64,000 bases of DNA from Chelonobacter oris (GCF_000772535.1 NZ_JSUM01000014.1:1-64000), one strand, 5' to 3'. Counted from the stretch's first letter, positions 7,613-19,420 are shown. Program-made: numbers and translations. The notes: generated from the sequence alone by a model not told the origin.

Positions 7613-9145
7613 ATGGATTTTGTTGATTTTTCTCATTCATTTTGGTCAGTTATTCCGCCGCTATTGGCGCTCTCATTGGCAATGATTACGCGTAAAGTTC
7701 TGCTTTCGTTAAGTGCGGGTATTATCATTGGCGCCTTAATGCTGAGCGGCGGCAATGTGCTAAACGCCGCCCGATATGTCTTTTCCAGTGTTTTATCGCT
7801 GGTTTATACCGATGGCGGGCTGAATGCCGATTACACCAATATTATTATTTTTCTGCTTTTATTAGGCATATTGACCTCGTTACTGACGATTTCCGGCAGC
7901 AATAGGGCATTTGTCAATTGGGCGCAAAAACATATCAAACAAAAACGCGGCGCAAAATTATTAACCGTTTTTCTCGGGGTGTTTATTTTTATCGATGACT
8001 ACTTCAACAGTCTGGCGGTCGGCGCCATTGCCCGTCCGGTCACCGATAAATATAAAATTTCCCGTGCCAAATTGGCTTATCTGCTGGATTCAACCGCAGC
8101 GCCGATGTGTGTCATTATGCCGATTTCCAGCTGGGGCGCCTATATTATTACCTTGGTCGGCGGTTTACTGGCAACACATGCCATAACCGAATACTCACCG
8201 ATAGGCGCATTTGTGGCGATGATCGGCATGAATTTCTATGCGATTTTCGCCTTGGTGCTTGTGTTTATCGTGGCTATTTTCTCCTTTGATATCGGCCCTA
8301 TGGCGCATTTTGAACGCAATGCAGAAAATGCCGCGGCAATCGAAGAAGATGCGCAAGACGGCAAATTGGGACGTGTGCGCGATCTGGTCTTTCCTATTTT
8401 GGCACTGATTGCGGCAACCGTAAGCATGATGATCTACACCGGTGCGCAAGCGCTGGCCGCTGATCAACTGCCGTTTTCCGTTCTCGGCGCATTTGAAAAT
8501 ACCACGGTAGGCACATCATTGGTGGTCGGCGGCGGCGTTTCGTTAATCATCGCCACTCTCTGTGCATTAAGCTCAAAACAAATTTCATTAAAAGAATATG
8601 CTATTGCATACGGCTTAGGGGCAAAATCGATGATCGGTGCGATTTTAGTCCTGTTCTTTGCTTGGACGATTAATACGATTGTCAGCGATATGCAAACCGG
8701 AAAATACCTATCGAGTTTAATCGGTGATTCCGTATCCATTGGTTTCTTGCCGGTATTACTGTTCATCTTGTCGGCAGTTATGGCATTTTCAACCGGTACC
8801 AGCTGGGGCACATTCGGCATTATGCTGCCGATAGCCGCATCAATTGCCGTGCACGCCGAACCTTCATTATTGTTGCCTTGCCTTTCTGCCGTCATGGCGG
8901 GGGCGGTATGCGGCGATCACTGTTCACCGATTTCCGATACGACAATCCTCTCCTCTACCGGCGCAAGCTGTAACCATATCGACCATGTAACAACCCAATT
9001 ACCTTACGCCTTGCTGGTTGCCGCTGCGTCTGCCGCCGGTTATGTGGTATTGGGCTTTACACTCTCCGGCGGGCTGGGATTTTTGACAACGGCTGTCGTC
9101 ATGATAGGGTTGATTTTGCTGTTAAAAAAACGTACTACTGGTTAA
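7613..9145 (+). CDS. nhaC: NhaC-family Na+/H+ antiporter-like transporter
   Basis: 510 aa, an inner-membrane protein with about 11-12 hydrophobic segments starting at residue 12 (PPLLALSLAMI). Family marks include FIDDYFNSLAVGAIARPVTDKYKISRAKLAYLLDSTAAPMCVIMPISSWGA split across two helices, FSTGTSWGTFGIMLP, and AGAVCGDHCSPISDTTILSSTGA. The NhaC superfamily (IT superfamily) exchanges Na+ for H+; some members carry amino acids such as lysine, so antiport of Na+/H+ is the default but not the only option. ATG at 7613 follows TGATGGAACTTTTTT, a modest ribosome site. It is monocistronic with a strong terminator after it. Confidence 0.85.
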   Translation: MDFVDFSHSFWSVIPPLLALSLAMITRKVLLSLSAGIIIGALMLSGGNVLNAARYVFSSVLSLVYTDGGLNADYTNIIIFLLLLGILTSLLTISGSNRAFVNWAQKHIKQKRGAKLLTVFLGVFIFIDDYFNSLAVGAIARPVTDKYKISRAKLAYLLDSTAAPMCVIMPISSWGAYIITLVGGLLATHAITEYSPIGAFVAMIGMNFYAIFALVLVFIVAIFSFDIGPMAHFERNAENAAAIEEDAQDGKLGRVRDLVFPILALIAATVSMMIYTGAQALAADQLPFSVLGAFENTTVGTSLVVGGGVSLIIATLCALSSKQISLKEYAIAYGLGAKSMIGAILVLFFAWTINTIVSDMQTGKYLSSLIGDSVSIGFLPVLLFILSAVMAFSTGTSWGTFGIMLPIAASIAVHAEPSLLLPCLSAVMAGAVCGDHCSPISDTTILSSTGASCNHIDHVTTQLPYALLVAAASAAGYVVLGFTLSGGLGFLTTAVVMIGLILLLKKRTTG

Positions 9146-9187
9146 ACCGCACTTTCGGCAATAAGCAGATAATTTTTTGAATTTTAT

Positions 9188-9217
9188 AAAATGCGATACA
9201 TTATCGCATTTTTTTAT
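9188..9217 (+). terminator. Terminator after the NhaC-type gene
   Basis: AAAATGCGATA-CAT-TATCGCATTTT followed by a long T tract. Confidence 0.8.
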
Positions 9218-9393
9218 TTTTTGATGCCTTTATTTTTATAAAATATCGAAAATAAATTAATTAAAGCATTTTATACTTTAAAAATCCCGAAACAAACCTA
9301 TTTTTACATAAAAAAAGAGTAGACAAAGCCAAGAACTTATCGTAAAAATAATCCATCTTTGAACATACCAAGAGATTAATTCAGGAGTGATTG

Positions 9394-11112
9394 ATGAAAA
9401 AACTATCGGGCGCTGAAATTATTGTACAGGCTATCCGTGACCAAGGCGTAAAATTTGTCTTCGGCTATCCTGGCGGATCCGTACTGGATATTTACGATGC
9501 CATTCAAACACACGGCGGAATCGAACATGTCTTGGTACGCCATGAACAGGCGGCGGTTCACATGGCGGACGGCTATGCCAGATCAACCGGTGAAGTCGGC
9601 TGCGTACTGGTAACCTCCGGCCCCGGCGCAACCAATGCGATTACCGGCATTGCCACCGCTTACATGGATTCCGTACCGCTGGTTGTTTTTTCCGGACAAG
9701 TCCGCAGCGCCTTAATCGGTAGCGATGCATTTCAGGAATGCGATATGATCGGCATTTCCCGTCCGGTGGTAAAACACAGTTTTTTAGTAAAACGCGTCGA
9801 AGATCTTTCGGAGACGATCAAAAAAGCATTTTATCTTGCCGCCAGCGGTCGTCCGGGGCCGGTCGTCATTGACTTGCCTAAAGATATCGTCAATCCCGCC
9901 AATAAAATTCCTTATATCTATCCGGACTCCATCAGCTTACGCTCCTATAATCCGAATATTCACGGCCACAAAGGACAAATTAAAAAAGCGCTGAAAGCCA
10001 TATTGGTCGCCAAAAAACCGGTTATGTTTGTCGGCGGCGGCATCATCAGCGCCAATTGCGCCGATCAGGCGACCGAGTTTGCCAAAAAATTGAATCTGCC
10101 GGTTGTCAGCTCACTGATGGGGTTGGGCGGTTTTCCGGCAACGGACAAACAATTTCTCGGTATGTTGGGTATGCACGGCACTTATGAAGCCAATAATACC
10201 ATGCATGAAAGCGACTTGATTTTAGCTGTGGGTGTCCGCTTTGACGACCGCACTACCAATAATCTGGAAAAATACTGTCCGAATGCGAAAGTCATTCATA
10301 TTGATATCGACCCGACGTCTATTTCCAAAAATGTGCATGCCTATATTCCGATTGTCGGCAGCGCGGAGTTGGTACTAGATGAATTCTTATCGTTATTGAG
10401 CGACGAAAACACCTTGAAATCACAGGTATCCTTAGAATCTTGGTGGCAGCAAATCGGGCAATGGCGCGATCGGCACTGTCTGACTTATGAACACAGCGAT
10501 CAAGTCATCAAACCACAGCAAGCCGTAGAGATGATTTACAAAATCACTAAAGGCGAAGCCTATATTGCTTCCGATGTCGGGCAACACCAAATGTTTGCCG
10601 CCCTGTATTACCCGTTTGACAAACCGCGCCGCTGGATTAACTCCGGCGGTCTCGGTACGATGGGATTCGGACTACCGGCGGCGATGGGGGTAAAAATGGC
10701 ACACCCGGATGCTTGTGTGGTCTGTATTACCGGCGACGGCAGCATTCAGATGAATATCCAAGAACTGTCGACCGCACAGCAATACAACATTCCCGTGGTG
10801 ATTATCAGCCTGAACAACCGTTTTTTAGGCATGGTAAAACAGTGGCAGGACATTATTTATGCCGGACGCCATTCACAGTCCTACATGAATTCATTACCTG
10901 ATTTTGTCAAGCTGGCGGAAGCCTATGGCCATGTCGGGATCCAAATCGACAATCCCGCCGAATTGGAAGCGAAACTGGAATATGCATTTTCCCTCAAGGA
11001 TAAGTTGGTCTTTGTCGATATTCTGGTTGATGAAACCGAACACGTTTACCCGATGCAAATTGCCGGCGGCGCCATGAACGAGATGATTTTAAGTAAAACG
11101 GAGAGAACATAA
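9394..11112 (+). CDS. ilvI: Acetolactate synthase III large subunit
   Basis: 572 aa; E. coli IlvI is 574. It condenses two pyruvates, or pyruvate and 2-ketobutyrate, in the first common step of valine/leucine/isoleucine synthesis, using TPP, Mg2+ and FAD. The N-terminal TPP pyrimidine domain shows [16 protein letters not shown] and the [16 protein letters not shown] glutamate. The C-terminal TPP pyrophosphate motif is [18 protein letters not shown], with [12 protein letters not shown] after it. I take ATG 9394 as start because AGGAG (9383-9387) is 6 nt upstream; TTG at 9391 is too close. Its stop overlaps the ilvH start (TAATG). No leader peptide or attenuator is obvious in the 160 nt upstream. 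Confidence 0.96.
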   Translation: MKKLSGAEIIVQAIRDQGVKFVFGYPGGSVLDIYDAIQTHGGIEHVLVRHEQAAVHMADGYARSTGEVGCVLVTSGPGATNAITGIATAYMDSVPLVVFSGQVRSALIGSDAFQECDMIGISRPVVKHSFLVKRVEDLSETIKKAFYLAASGRPGPVVIDLPKDIVNPANKIPYIYPDSISLRSYNPNIHGHKGQIKKALKAILVAKKPVMFVGGGIISANCADQATEFAKKLNLPVVSSLMGLGGFPATDKQFLGMLGMHGTYEANNTMHESDLILAVGVRFDDRTTNNLEKYCPNAKVIHIDIDPTSISKNVHAYIPIVGSAELVLDEFLSLLSDENTLKSQVSLESWWQQIGQWRDRHCLTYEHSDQVIKPQQAVEMIYKITKGEAYIASDVGQHQMFAALYYPFDKPRRWINSGGLGTMGFGLPAAMGVKMAHPDACVVCITGDGSIQMNIQELSTAQQYNIPVVIISLNNRFLGMVKQWQDIIYAGRHSQSYMNSLPDFVKLAEAYGHVGIQIDNPAELEAKLEYAFSLKDKLVFVDILVDETEHVYPMQIAGGAMNEMILSKTERT

Positions 11113-11603
11113 TGCGCAGAATTATTTCAGTCTTATTAGAAAACGAATCCGGCGCATTGTCGCGCGTTATCGCCCTATTTTCGCAACGTGCCTTCAACAT
11201 TGAAAGCCTGACCGTCGCACCGACCGACGATCCGACATTATCGCGGATGACCATCGAAGCGTTCGGGGAAGAGAAAGTCCTTGAACAGATTGAAAAGCAG
11301 CTGCATAAATTAGTCGATGTATTTAAAGTCATCAACTTGAGCGACTGCGAACATGTCGAGCGTGAAGTCATGTTGCTGAAAGTCCGAGCGCAAGGTAACA
11401 CCCGTGATGAGATCAAACGTCTGTCGGATATCTATCGCGGACAAATCATCGACGTTACCCCGAAAAGCTATACCATTCAATTAGCCGGAACCAAAGACAA
11501 GCTCAATGCATTTATGGCGTCGGTAAAACAGGAAAGCGAGATTATCGAAGTCGTCCGCTCCGGCCTCATCAGCCTTTCACGCGGTGAAAAAAACTGCTTA
11601 TAA
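11112..11603 (+). CDS. ilvH: Acetolactate synthase III regulatory small subunit
   Basis: 163 aa, the usual length. It gives IlvI full activity and valine feedback inhibition. The N-terminal ACT domain (residues about 2-76) reads RRIISVLLENESGALSRVIALFSQR, followed by the NIESLTVAPTDD stretch. The C-terminal domain, from about residue 85, has LLKVRAQGNTRDEI. The start overlaps the ilvI stop by one base, so the two are translationally coupled. Confidence 0.96.
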   Translation: MRRIISVLLENESGALSRVIALFSQRAFNIESLTVAPTDDPTLSRMTIEAFGEEKVLEQIEKQLHKLVDVFKVINLSDCEHVEREVMLLKVRAQGNTRDEIKRLSDIYRGQIIDVTPKSYTIQLAGTKDKLNAFMASVKQESEIIEVVRSGLISLSRGEKNCL

Positions 11604-11613
11604 CAGTGATCGG

Positions 11614-11671
11614 GCGGTTTCACAACCGCACTTTTATCCTCTGCCGGACATCGTATTCGTGGGTGTCCGGC
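11614..11671 (+). terminator. Tandem hairpins after ilvIH (possible terminator)
   Basis: GCGGTT-TCAC-AACCGC (11614-11629) followed by ACTTTT, half of which is an uptake sequence. Then GCCGGACA (11643-11650) pairs with TGTCCGGC (11664-11671). Neither has a long T tract, so termination strength is uncertain. Confidence 0.5.
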
Positions 11672-11747
11672 GTAAAATGTCGCGAAGTCGCATCATCACT
11701 TCCTTATCGCCTTACCACGTGATTTCACTCACAAAACTTCGTTTGCA

Positions 11748-11761
11748 ATGATTTAGATCAT
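11748..11761 (+). promoter_or_regulatory. FNR-like box upstream of fumC
   Basis: ATGAT-TTAG-ATCAT is a perfect palindrome close to the FNR consensus TTGAT-N4-ATCAA. It lies about 80 nt before the fumC start. A TAAAAT -10 candidate is at 11794-11799. Oxygen control of fumC is inferred. Confidence 0.4.
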
Positions 11762-11840
11762 GTCTGTCCATTCCACTTAAGAGGCAGTAATGTTAAAATT
11801 TTCCCGTTACCGATTATTCTATTAACAGAGGACATTAACT

Positions 11841-13238
11841 ATGACATTTCGTATTGAAAAAGACACTATGGGTGAAGTTCAGGTTCCGGCGGACAAATAT
11901 TGGGGAGCACAAACCGAACGTTCACGCAATAATTTTAAAATCGGTCCTGCCGCTTCTATGCCGCATGAAATTATCGAAGCGTTCGGCTATTTGAAAAAAG
12001 CCGCCGCCTATGCCAACACCGATTTAGGCGTGCTGCCGACAGAAAAACGTGATTTAATCGCTCAAGCCTGTGATGAAATTCTGGACGGTCAACTGGATGA
12101 GCAGTTCCCGCTGGTGATCTGGCAAACCGGCTCCGGTACCCAGTCCAATATGAATGTCAATGAAGTCGTTTCCAATCGTGCCCATGTTTTGAACGGCGGA
12201 AAACTGGGCGAAAAAAGTATTATCCACCCGAATGACGACGTCAATAAATCGCAATCGTCCAATGATACCTACCCGACCGCCATGCATATTGCGGCTTATA
12301 AAAAAGTGGTCGAAACCACAATTCCTTGTGTCGAGCGCCTACAAAAAACATTCGCCGAAAAGGCGGCTGCATTTAACGATGTAGTCAAAATCGGCCGTAC
12401 TCACTTAATGGATGCAACGCCGTTGACACTTGGTCAGGAATTTTCCGCCTATGCGGCACAATTGGCATTCGGACTCAAAGCGCTAAAAAATACGCTACCG
12501 CACTTGGCAGAGTTGGCATTAGGCGGTACAGCCGTCGGTACCGGGCTAAACACGCCGCAAGGCTATGATGTGAAAGTGGCGGAATATATTGCTAAATTTA
12601 CCGGTTTACCGTTTGTCACCGCACAAAACAAATTCGAAGCACTGGCCACCCACGATGCCATCGTTGAAACACACGGCGCACTGAAGCAGTTGGCGGTCTC
12701 CCTGTATAAAATCGCAAACGATATCCGCCTGTTGGCTTCCGGCCCTCGCTCCGGTATCGGTGAAATTCTGATCCCTGAAAATGAGCCGGGTTCTTCCATT
12801 ATGCCGGGCAAAGTCAACCCGACCCAATGTGAAGCCCTGACCATGGTCTGCGCACAAATTTTGGGAAATGATACCACCATTTCATTTTCCGGCACGCAAG
12901 GCCACTTCCAATTAAACGTATTTAAACCGGTAATGGCGGCTAACTTCCTGCAATCCGCCCAATTACTGGCTGATGCCTGTGTTTCTTTCGATGAACATTG
13001 CGCCGTCGGAATCGAGCCGAATCATCCGCGTATTCAAATGCAATTGCAAAATTCCTTAATGCTGGTAACCGCACTTAATACCCATATCGGTTATGAAAAT
13101 GCGGCGAAAATTGCCAAAACGGCACATAAAAACGGTACAACCCTGAAAGAGGAAGCCATTAATTTAGGCTTGGTCACCGCTGAACAATTTGACCAGTGGG
13201 TACGCCCTGAAGATATGGTCGGCAGTCTGAAAAAATAG
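11841..13238 (+). CDS. fumC: Fumarate hydratase class II
   Basis: 465 aa, the family's usual size. It interconverts fumarate and L-malate in the cytoplasm without an Fe-S cluster. Superfamily marks are present: [18 protein letters not shown], the [23 protein letters not shown] substrate loop (broken here for length), [17 protein letters not shown] with the catalytic-site histidine, and the signature [15 protein letters not shown] with the catalytic serine. It starts ATG 11841 after GAGGA and is monocistronic, with a strong terminator. In succinate-producing Pasteurellaceae it works in the reductive branch to succinate. The FNR-like box upstream agrees with anaerobic use. Confidence 0.96.
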   Translation: MTFRIEKDTMGEVQVPADKYWGAQTERSRNNFKIGPAASMPHEIIEAFGYLKKAAAYANTDLGVLPTEKRDLIAQACDEILDGQLDEQFPLVIWQTGSGTQSNMNVNEVVSNRAHVLNGGKLGEKSIIHPNDDVNKSQSSNDTYPTAMHIAAYKKVVETTIPCVERLQKTFAEKAAAFNDVVKIGRTHLMDATPLTLGQEFSAYAAQLAFGLKALKNTLPHLAELALGGTAVGTGLNTPQGYDVKVAEYIAKFTGLPFVTAQNKFEALATHDAIVETHGALKQLAVSLYKIANDIRLLASGPRSGIGEILIPENEPGSSIMPGKVNPTQCEALTMVCAQILGNDTTISFSGTQGHFQLNVFKPVMAANFLQSAQLLADACVSFDEHCAVGIEPNHPRIQMQLQNSLMLVTALNTHIGYENAAKIAKTAHKNGTTLKEEAINLGLVTAEQFDQWVRPEDMVGSLKK

Positions 13239-13255
13239 ACTGTTTGTATTGCTCG

Positions 13256-13283
13256 AACGGGATCTTCGGATCCCGTTTTTTAT
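13256..13283 (+). terminator. Strong terminator after fumC
   Basis: AACGGGATC-TTCG-GATCCCGTT: a 9-bp stem with a UUCG tetraloop, followed by TTTTTATT. Confidence 0.9.
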
Positions 13284-13371
13284 TCTAAGGTCAATTAGAC
13301 CTTATCGGCATTTATGCTATAATCCCGACAATGATATTGTGAGTCGTCGAATGGTATTCACCGGTTATATG

Positions 13372-14016
13372 ATGAAATTATTGAAAACTGCCACTACCCT
13401 GTTTGCTTTATTATGTTGTAAATTGGCATCTGCTACTTGGTTGCCGGTCGGCACGGTTGATTATATGTGGGGGCCGTTCCATATTTACACTATTACGTTA
13501 TACAGTGAAAACGGCAAATACCAGCCGGCACAACGTCCGTTAATGCTTACATTGAATTATGCCAAACCGGTCGAAGGTAAAAACTTTGCTATCACCCTCA
13601 AAAAAGAACTCAGCAATATTGCGCCGCAAGCCCCCATCGAGCTGCAAGATCAGTGGGCAAAAAAGCTGGAGCAGACATTGCCCGACTTTCAGCCTAAAGA
13701 TTTACTGAATTATATTGCCTTGGAAGATACCGGCTATTTTGTGTTGAATGACACAGTGTTGGAGCCTCAATTCAGCAAAGCATTCAATCAAGCATTTTTA
13801 GATATCTGGTTATCACCGCAAAGCAGCTTTAAACGGTTACAAAGTCAATTGTTGGGGCAAAATAAGAACGAAGAGGCCACGACTGAGTCTGAATACTCGC
13901 CCCCGCAACGTCAACTGGAAAGTGTGCCGGTCGAAGATGAAAGCAAAGATCCGCTGCCTTTGCCGCTTGCACCCGAAATGGCACCGTCCGCACCGGAAAG
14001 TGCGGAAGCAAGTTAA
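13372..14016 (+). CDS. Exported chalcone isomerase-like protein
   Basis: About 214 aa from ATG 13372 (ATGs at 13351 and 13369 are alternatives; ribosome sites are weak for all). The signal peptide is KLLKTATTLFALLCCKLASA, cut before TW. The mature part has WLPVGTVDYMWGPFHIYTITLYSENG, then LTLNYAKPVEGK and LKKEL. This is the pattern of the bacterial chalcone-isomerase-like domain (PF16036 type): a Trp/Gly start, an aromatic 'vYda.Ly' strand and a Tyr-containing central strand. Such bacterial proteins have no proven enzymatic role. The last 50 residues are acidic and Pro-rich (PLPLPLAPEMAPSAPES). The CsiV-like gene follows after 30 nt, so the two are probably co-transcribed. Confidence 0.75.
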   Translation: MKLLKTATTLFALLCCKLASATWLPVGTVDYMWGPFHIYTITLYSENGKYQPAQRPLMLTLNYAKPVEGKNFAITLKKELSNIAPQAPIELQDQWAKKLEQTLPDFQPKDLLNYIALEDTGYFVLNDTVLEPQFSKAFNQAFLDIWLSPQSSFKRLQSQLLGQNKNEEATTESEYSPPQRQLESVPVEDESKDPLPLPLAPEMAPSAPESAEAS

Positions 14017-14046
14017 ATTGATCCGCTTGCCCATGGAGTATTTTTA

Positions 14047-14871
14047 ATGACGTTACCCAAATCTTTTTTAGCCGTTATCGCAAAATCGTTGGCTTTACTG
14101 TCAATCGGCGGACAACTTTATGCCGCTGAACAGCAAACAACAAGCAATGGCAATACCGTTACTGCCAATGAACCGACTATTGAAAGCGCTCCGACCGCAA
14201 CAGCACAGGATAGCGAATATGCTTCTCAAGCAAATGTCGAAATTATTCTGTTTCAACGTTTATTCGAAAACGACGGTTTAAATCAAAAATTCCCCGAGCT
14301 GACCTCAACCATTCCGGTAGCAAACGCCGTCGTGCCTGCTGAGAATCAAATTTATGCCCATATTCTGTCTGCCAATGAAATGCAATTGAATGATATTTAT
14401 ACCAAGTTTCAACAGCATGATGCCTATATTCCGTTTTACCATCAAGCTTGGGTACAACCGCTGACATCACAACCGTTGGCAGTGCCGGTTCGTATTCAAT
14501 CCGATGCTTCTTCAATACCGACTATCGACGGAAGATTACTTATTTGGCAGGATAACAATATTGAGTTGAATTTTAACTTGGCTTTCAGTTATCACTCAGT
14601 GCAAAAATCGTCGGATTTTCCTGACAACCTAAATCAGGATATCGCCACTGTACCGGATATTGATGCGACAGATGCCGCTGATCCAGCGCTTACAGATAAC
14701 AATGCGATCGCTATGACGACTCACACCATTCAATATCAAAGCCAAAGCAGTTATGTCGACAATCAAATGATGTATTTCGACCATCCGTTATTCGGTATTT
14801 TAGTATTGATCAACAGTGCCGACGGCAAGCCGTTAAAAGGCGTGAGCAATAGCAACAATATGTTGCAATAA
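14047..14871 (+). CDS. csiV: CsiV-family periplasmic protein
   Basis: 274 aa, ATG 14047 with GGAG upstream. The signal peptide ends at about QLYA-AEQQ. The mature core begins VEIILFQRLFENDG and ends with QSSYVDNQMMYFDHPLFGILVLI. The motif 'sneiHYlDHPlFGvLv' is diagnostic of the CsiV/DUF2803 family of peptidoglycan-binding periplasmic proteins. A Thr/Ala-rich linker lies at residues 35-60, and an Asp/Ala-rich insert lies around 195-230. Vibrio CsiV binds muropeptide donor stems and links to D-amino-acid tolerance; whether that role holds here is inferred. It is downstream of the chalcone-isomerase-like gene, and both face the convergent secF across a shared terminator. Confidence 0.75.
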   Translation: MTLPKSFLAVIAKSLALLSIGGQLYAAEQQTTSNGNTVTANEPTIESAPTATAQDSEYASQANVEIILFQRLFENDGLNQKFPELTSTIPVANAVVPAENQIYAHILSANEMQLNDIYTKFQQHDAYIPFYHQAWVQPLTSQPLAVPVRIQSDASSIPTIDGRLLIWQDNNIELNFNLAFSYHSVQKSSDFPDNLNQDIATVPDIDATDAADPALTDNNAIAMTTHTIQYQSQSSYVDNQMMYFDHPLFGILVLINSADGKPLKGVSNSNNMLQ

Positions 14872-14892
14872 CTACCGACTAAATATCAAAAT

Positions 14893-14929
14893 AAAAGCCA
14901 TGCAAATGATGATCTGCATGGCTTTTTTA
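14893..14929 (+). terminator. Terminator between csiV and secF
   Basis: AAAAGCCATGCA ... TGCATGGCTTTT with a 10-nt loop and T tract on the plus strand. A-rich sequence on the other flank makes it likely bidirectional for the convergent secF. Confidence 0.85.
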
Positions 14930-14945
14930 TGCCGGTCAATTCGAA

Positions 14946-15920
14946 TTATGGCAGAATTGCTTCTTGATCCTGACCTTCTTTTTCAATTTTCGGCGGTAAC
15001 ATATGCTCTCGATCCAGTCCTAAATCCAGTGCAAGTGTAGTTGCGATATAAATCGAAGAGTAAGTACCAAAACCAATCCCGATTAAAAGTGCCAACGAGA
15101 AATTGTGAATACTCGGCCCGCCCCAAATATATAGTGCCAGAACCACAACCAACGTTGTCGCAGAGGTCATCAAAGTTCTTGCTAATGTCTGAGTCAACGA
15201 AATATCCAAAATTTCTTTTGCCGCAGTGCGACGGATTTTACGGAAATTCTCACGAATACGGTCAAAAACCACAATACTGTCGTTTAAGGAGTAGCCGATT
15301 ACGGAAAGAATAGCCGCCACAAACGTCAAATCAATTTCAATCTGTAAAGCGGCAAACACCCCCAACGTGACAATGACATCGTGCGCCAATGCCAGAATTC
15401 CGCCGGCGCCCAAACGCCATTCAAAACGTAAACCGACATACAGCAACAGCATAATCAGAGTTGCCAATGTGGCGTAAATCGCCGCTTCGGTCAGCTCTTT
15501 TCCGACATTCGGTCCGACAAACTCAATACTATTTACCGTTGACTTTGCATCAATGCTGTGCAGAATATTGACGATTTTAGGGCCGATAGTAGTATCGCCG
15601 TCCTCGGACGGCAGCCGAATCATCACATCACGCGTACCACCGGAAGCCTGTACCACCGCACTGCCAAATTCATTTTCCGCCAACACCGACCGCACTTTAG
15701 GCAAATCCGCCGGCTGTGAGAAAGAGGCTTCAATCACGGTTCCGCCGGTAAAATCCAGCCCCCAGTTAAAGCCTTTGGTGATCACAAAAAAGAGGCTGAT
15801 CGCCACCACTGTAAGCGAGAAAATATATCCCGGAATGCGGTATTTCATAAACGGCACAACTCTGCGTGCCAATTTCACGCCGCTTTCCGTTTCAATAACC
15901 TGTTTTGCTTTTATATTCAC
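14946..15920 (-). CDS. secF: Protein translocase accessory subunit SecF
   Basis: 324 aa, six predicted membrane helices. With SecD and YajC it uses the proton motive force to pull translocating proteins out of SecYEG. It shows GFNWGLDFTGGTVIEASF near residue 50 (the SecF 'LDFTGG' motif), VGPNVGKEL, and SVIGYSLNDSIVVFDRIREN in the C-terminal pore region. The start is GTG at 15920 with AGGA 7 nt upstream. It follows secD after 13 nt. Confidence 0.96.
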   Translation of the reverse strand: MNIKAKQVIETESGVKLARRVVPFMKYRIPGYIFSLTVVAISLFFVITKGFNWGLDFTGGTVIEASFSQPADLPKVRSVLAENEFGSAVVQASGGTRDVMIRLPSEDGDTTIGPKIVNILHSIDAKSTVNSIEFVGPNVGKELTEAAIYATLATLIMLLLYVGLRFEWRLGAGGILALAHDVIVTLGVFAALQIEIDLTFVAAILSVIGYSLNDSIVVFDRIRENFRKIRRTAAKEILDISLTQTLARTLMTSATTLVVVLALYIWGGPSIHNFSLALLIGIGFGTYSSIYIATTLALDLGLDREHMLPPKIEKEGQDQEAILP

Positions 15921-15933
15921 GTTAAATCCTCAT

Positions 15934-17781
15934 CTAAATCGACAACTTGTCAATACGCTTGCCGCCATACAGGAAATTTACAATGGCACGTGTTCCGGTG
16001 ATCGCCGTAAACATTGAGATTGCAACGCCTAACGATAAAGTAATGGCAAAGCCCTTAACCGGGCCGGTACCGACCGAATATAAAATAATCGCCGTTAAAA
16101 TCGTGGTCAGGTTAGCGTCAAAAATACTGGAAAATGCGCCGTTATAACCTTCACTGATAGCTTGCTGTATGCTTCGCCCGTTACGCAGCTCTTCTTTTAT
16201 CCGCTCAAAGATCAACACGTTGGCATCGACCGACATTCCGACCGCCAAAACAATCCCGGCAATTCCCGGCATAGTCAGCGTCGCCCCCGGCAATAGCGAT
16301 AACACCCCGATTAACAATACGATATTTAACACCAACGCAATGTTGGCGATAATACCGAATTTGCGGTAAACCACGATCATAAACAGAATCGTAAAGCCTA
16401 AACCGTACAGACTGGCTTCCATACCTTGTTCGATATTCTGTGCCCCCAATGACGGACCGATCGTCCGCTCTTCCACAATTTGAATCGGTGCAATCAAAGC
16501 CCCGGCACGCAATAATACCGACAAATTCAGCGCTTCCGCTGGGCTGTCGATGCCGCTGATACGGAAGCGACTACCCAACCGATCATTGATGGTGGCAACA
16601 TTAATCACTTCTTCGTGTTTTTCCAGAATCGGCGTACCTTTATCATCAACCCGACCGCTCTCTTTATACTCACTGTAAAGCGTCGCCATCGGCTTTCCGA
16701 TTGCATCACGGGTTGCGGCCGCCATCAGATTACCGCCTTCACTGTCGAGTGTAATGTTCACCTCCGGACGACCGGTAGTGTGATCACTGCCGGAGGTCGC
16801 CCCGGTAATATGCTCGCCGCCGAGAATCACTCGACGATACAGCACCACCGGATTGCCTTCCCGATCATTTTTAATCTCGGAATCGGACGGTACCAATCCG
16901 CGCGCCGCCGAATCAGGATTGGCATCGGTATTTAACAAACGAAACTCCAGTGTTGCGGTCGCACCCAAAATTTCTTTGGCACGTGCCGTATCCTGTACCC
17001 CCGGCAATTCAATGACGATCCGCTCTGCGCCCTGACGCTGTACGACCGGCTCTGCTACCCCCAGTTCGTTCACCCGCTTACGCAAAATTGTCAGATTTTG
17101 CTCAATCGCATGTTCACGTACCTGTGCCAATTCGGCATCCGACATCGCAACCGTAACAATATTGTTATTCGCGGTTTGCTCTAACGTCGGATCCAGACGT
17201 CGAATCAGGCTTTGCGCTTCGGAAAGTGATGCCTGCTCCCCAAGGGTCACGACTGTGGAATAATTATCGCCCTGACGGATATTGGTATAAGGAATTCTGG
17301 CTTTACGCAATTCTGTCCGCAAATTGTCCTGACGTTGGGTTTGTAATTTCTCAAGTGCGGTATTCATATCCACCTGCATCAAGAAACGCACCCCGCCGCG
17401 TAAATCCAGCCCCAGCTTCATTGGGCTGCCGCCAATCGCCTCCAGCCATGCCGGTGTTGCCGGCGCCAGATTCAGCGCAACCGAATAACCGCTGCCCAAA
17501 TTTTCCGCCAGCTTATCTTTGGCAAGCAATTGATCATCGGTATTGGTAAATTTTGCCAAAATCGAACCGTTTTCCAACTGTAACGATTTCACCGGCAATT
17601 GATTTTGTTGTAGAACTTGTTGAACACGTTGATAAGTGGTGTTGTCTGCCTGCTGTCCGCGCGTGCCGGAAACTTGTACCGCAGGATCTTCACCGTAAAG
17701 ATTCGGAAGAGCATATAAAATGCCGATGGCGACCAAAATGATCACCATCAGATTCTTCCATAAAGGGAAACGATTTAACAC
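15934..17781 (-). CDS. secD: Protein translocase accessory subunit SecD
   Basis: 615 aa, the normal length for gamma-proteobacteria. TM1 is at residues 8-28, followed by a large periplasmic P1 region. The SecD motif [18 protein letters not shown] is near residue 120, and the Arg/Asp-rich membrane half carries [19 protein letters not shown]. The start is GTG at 17781 preceded by AAGGGG. It belongs to the yajC-secD-secF operon, 35 nt after yajC. Confidence 0.96.
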   Translation of the reverse strand: MLNRFPLWKNLMVIILVAIGILYALPNLYGEDPAVQVSGTRGQQADNTTYQRVQQVLQQNQLPVKSLQLENGSILAKFTNTDDQLLAKDKLAENLGSGYSVALNLAPATPAWLEAIGGSPMKLGLDLRGGVRFLMQVDMNTALEKLQTQRQDNLRTELRKARIPYTNIRQGDNYSTVVTLGEQASLSEAQSLIRRLDPTLEQTANNNIVTVAMSDAELAQVREHAIEQNLTILRKRVNELGVAEPVVQRQGAERIVIELPGVQDTARAKEILGATATLEFRLLNTDANPDSAARGLVPSDSEIKNDREGNPVVLYRRVILGGEHITGATSGSDHTTGRPEVNITLDSEGGNLMAAATRDAIGKPMATLYSEYKESGRVDDKGTPILEKHEEVINVATINDRLGSRFRISGIDSPAEALNLSVLLRAGALIAPIQIVEERTIGPSLGAQNIEQGMEASLYGLGFTILFMIVVYRKFGIIANIALVLNIVLLIGVLSLLPGATLTMPGIAGIVLAVGMSVDANVLIFERIKEELRNGRSIQQAISEGYNGAFSSIFDANLTTILTAIILYSVGTGPVKGFAITLSLGVAISMFTAITGTRAIVNFLYGGKRIDKLSI

Positions 17782-17816
17782 AATTAATGCCCCTTGTTAG
17801 CAGGAAGATAAGAAAA

Positions 17817-18122
17817 TTAGAGAGATTTCAACGAACCTTTCGGCAGAACGGCAACCACGAAGTCTCTTTTAATTGTCACTTCCGTGCTATCGTTTAACGC
17901 AATCACGATATACTCGTTTTCCGCAGATACTTTGGTGATTTTCCCAATCAAACCGCCGCTGGTCAGCACTTCTTCGCCTTTTGCCAGCGAGGCCATCAGA
18001 TTACGGTGTTCTTTGGTACGTTTTGCTTGCGGGCGGTAGATCATGAAATAAAAAATCAGGGCGAAAATCACCAAAATAAAGATCATTTGCATTCCGCCGC
18101 CTTGTCCTTGTTGCACGTCCAT
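17817..18122 (-). CDS. yajC: YajC, SecDF-associated membrane protein
   Basis: 101 aa; one N-terminal helix (QMIFILVIFALIFYFMIYRP at residues 12-31) followed by RPQAKRTKEHRNLMASL and a small beta-rich cytoplasmic tail (EVLTSGGLIGKI). It associates with SecDF and AcrB. It sits between tgt and secD as in E. coli. Confidence 0.95.
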   Translation of the reverse strand: MDVQQGQGGGMQMIFILVIFALIFYFMIYRPQAKRTKEHRNLMASLAKGEEVLTSGGLIGKITKVSAENEYIVIALNDSTEVTIKRDFVVAVLPKGSLKSL

Positions 18123-18250
18123 TTTTTTATCCTTTTAAGTCAGTTATTAAATTGATGAATCAAACAAGGCGAGCCAAATCGCCCTGTTCGGAAAGATGTT
18201 AAAAATAGCACAAAAACCATTTAAAGTGAAAATCTTCTTAACGCGCTTGG

Positions 18251-19420
<1,170 letters not shown>

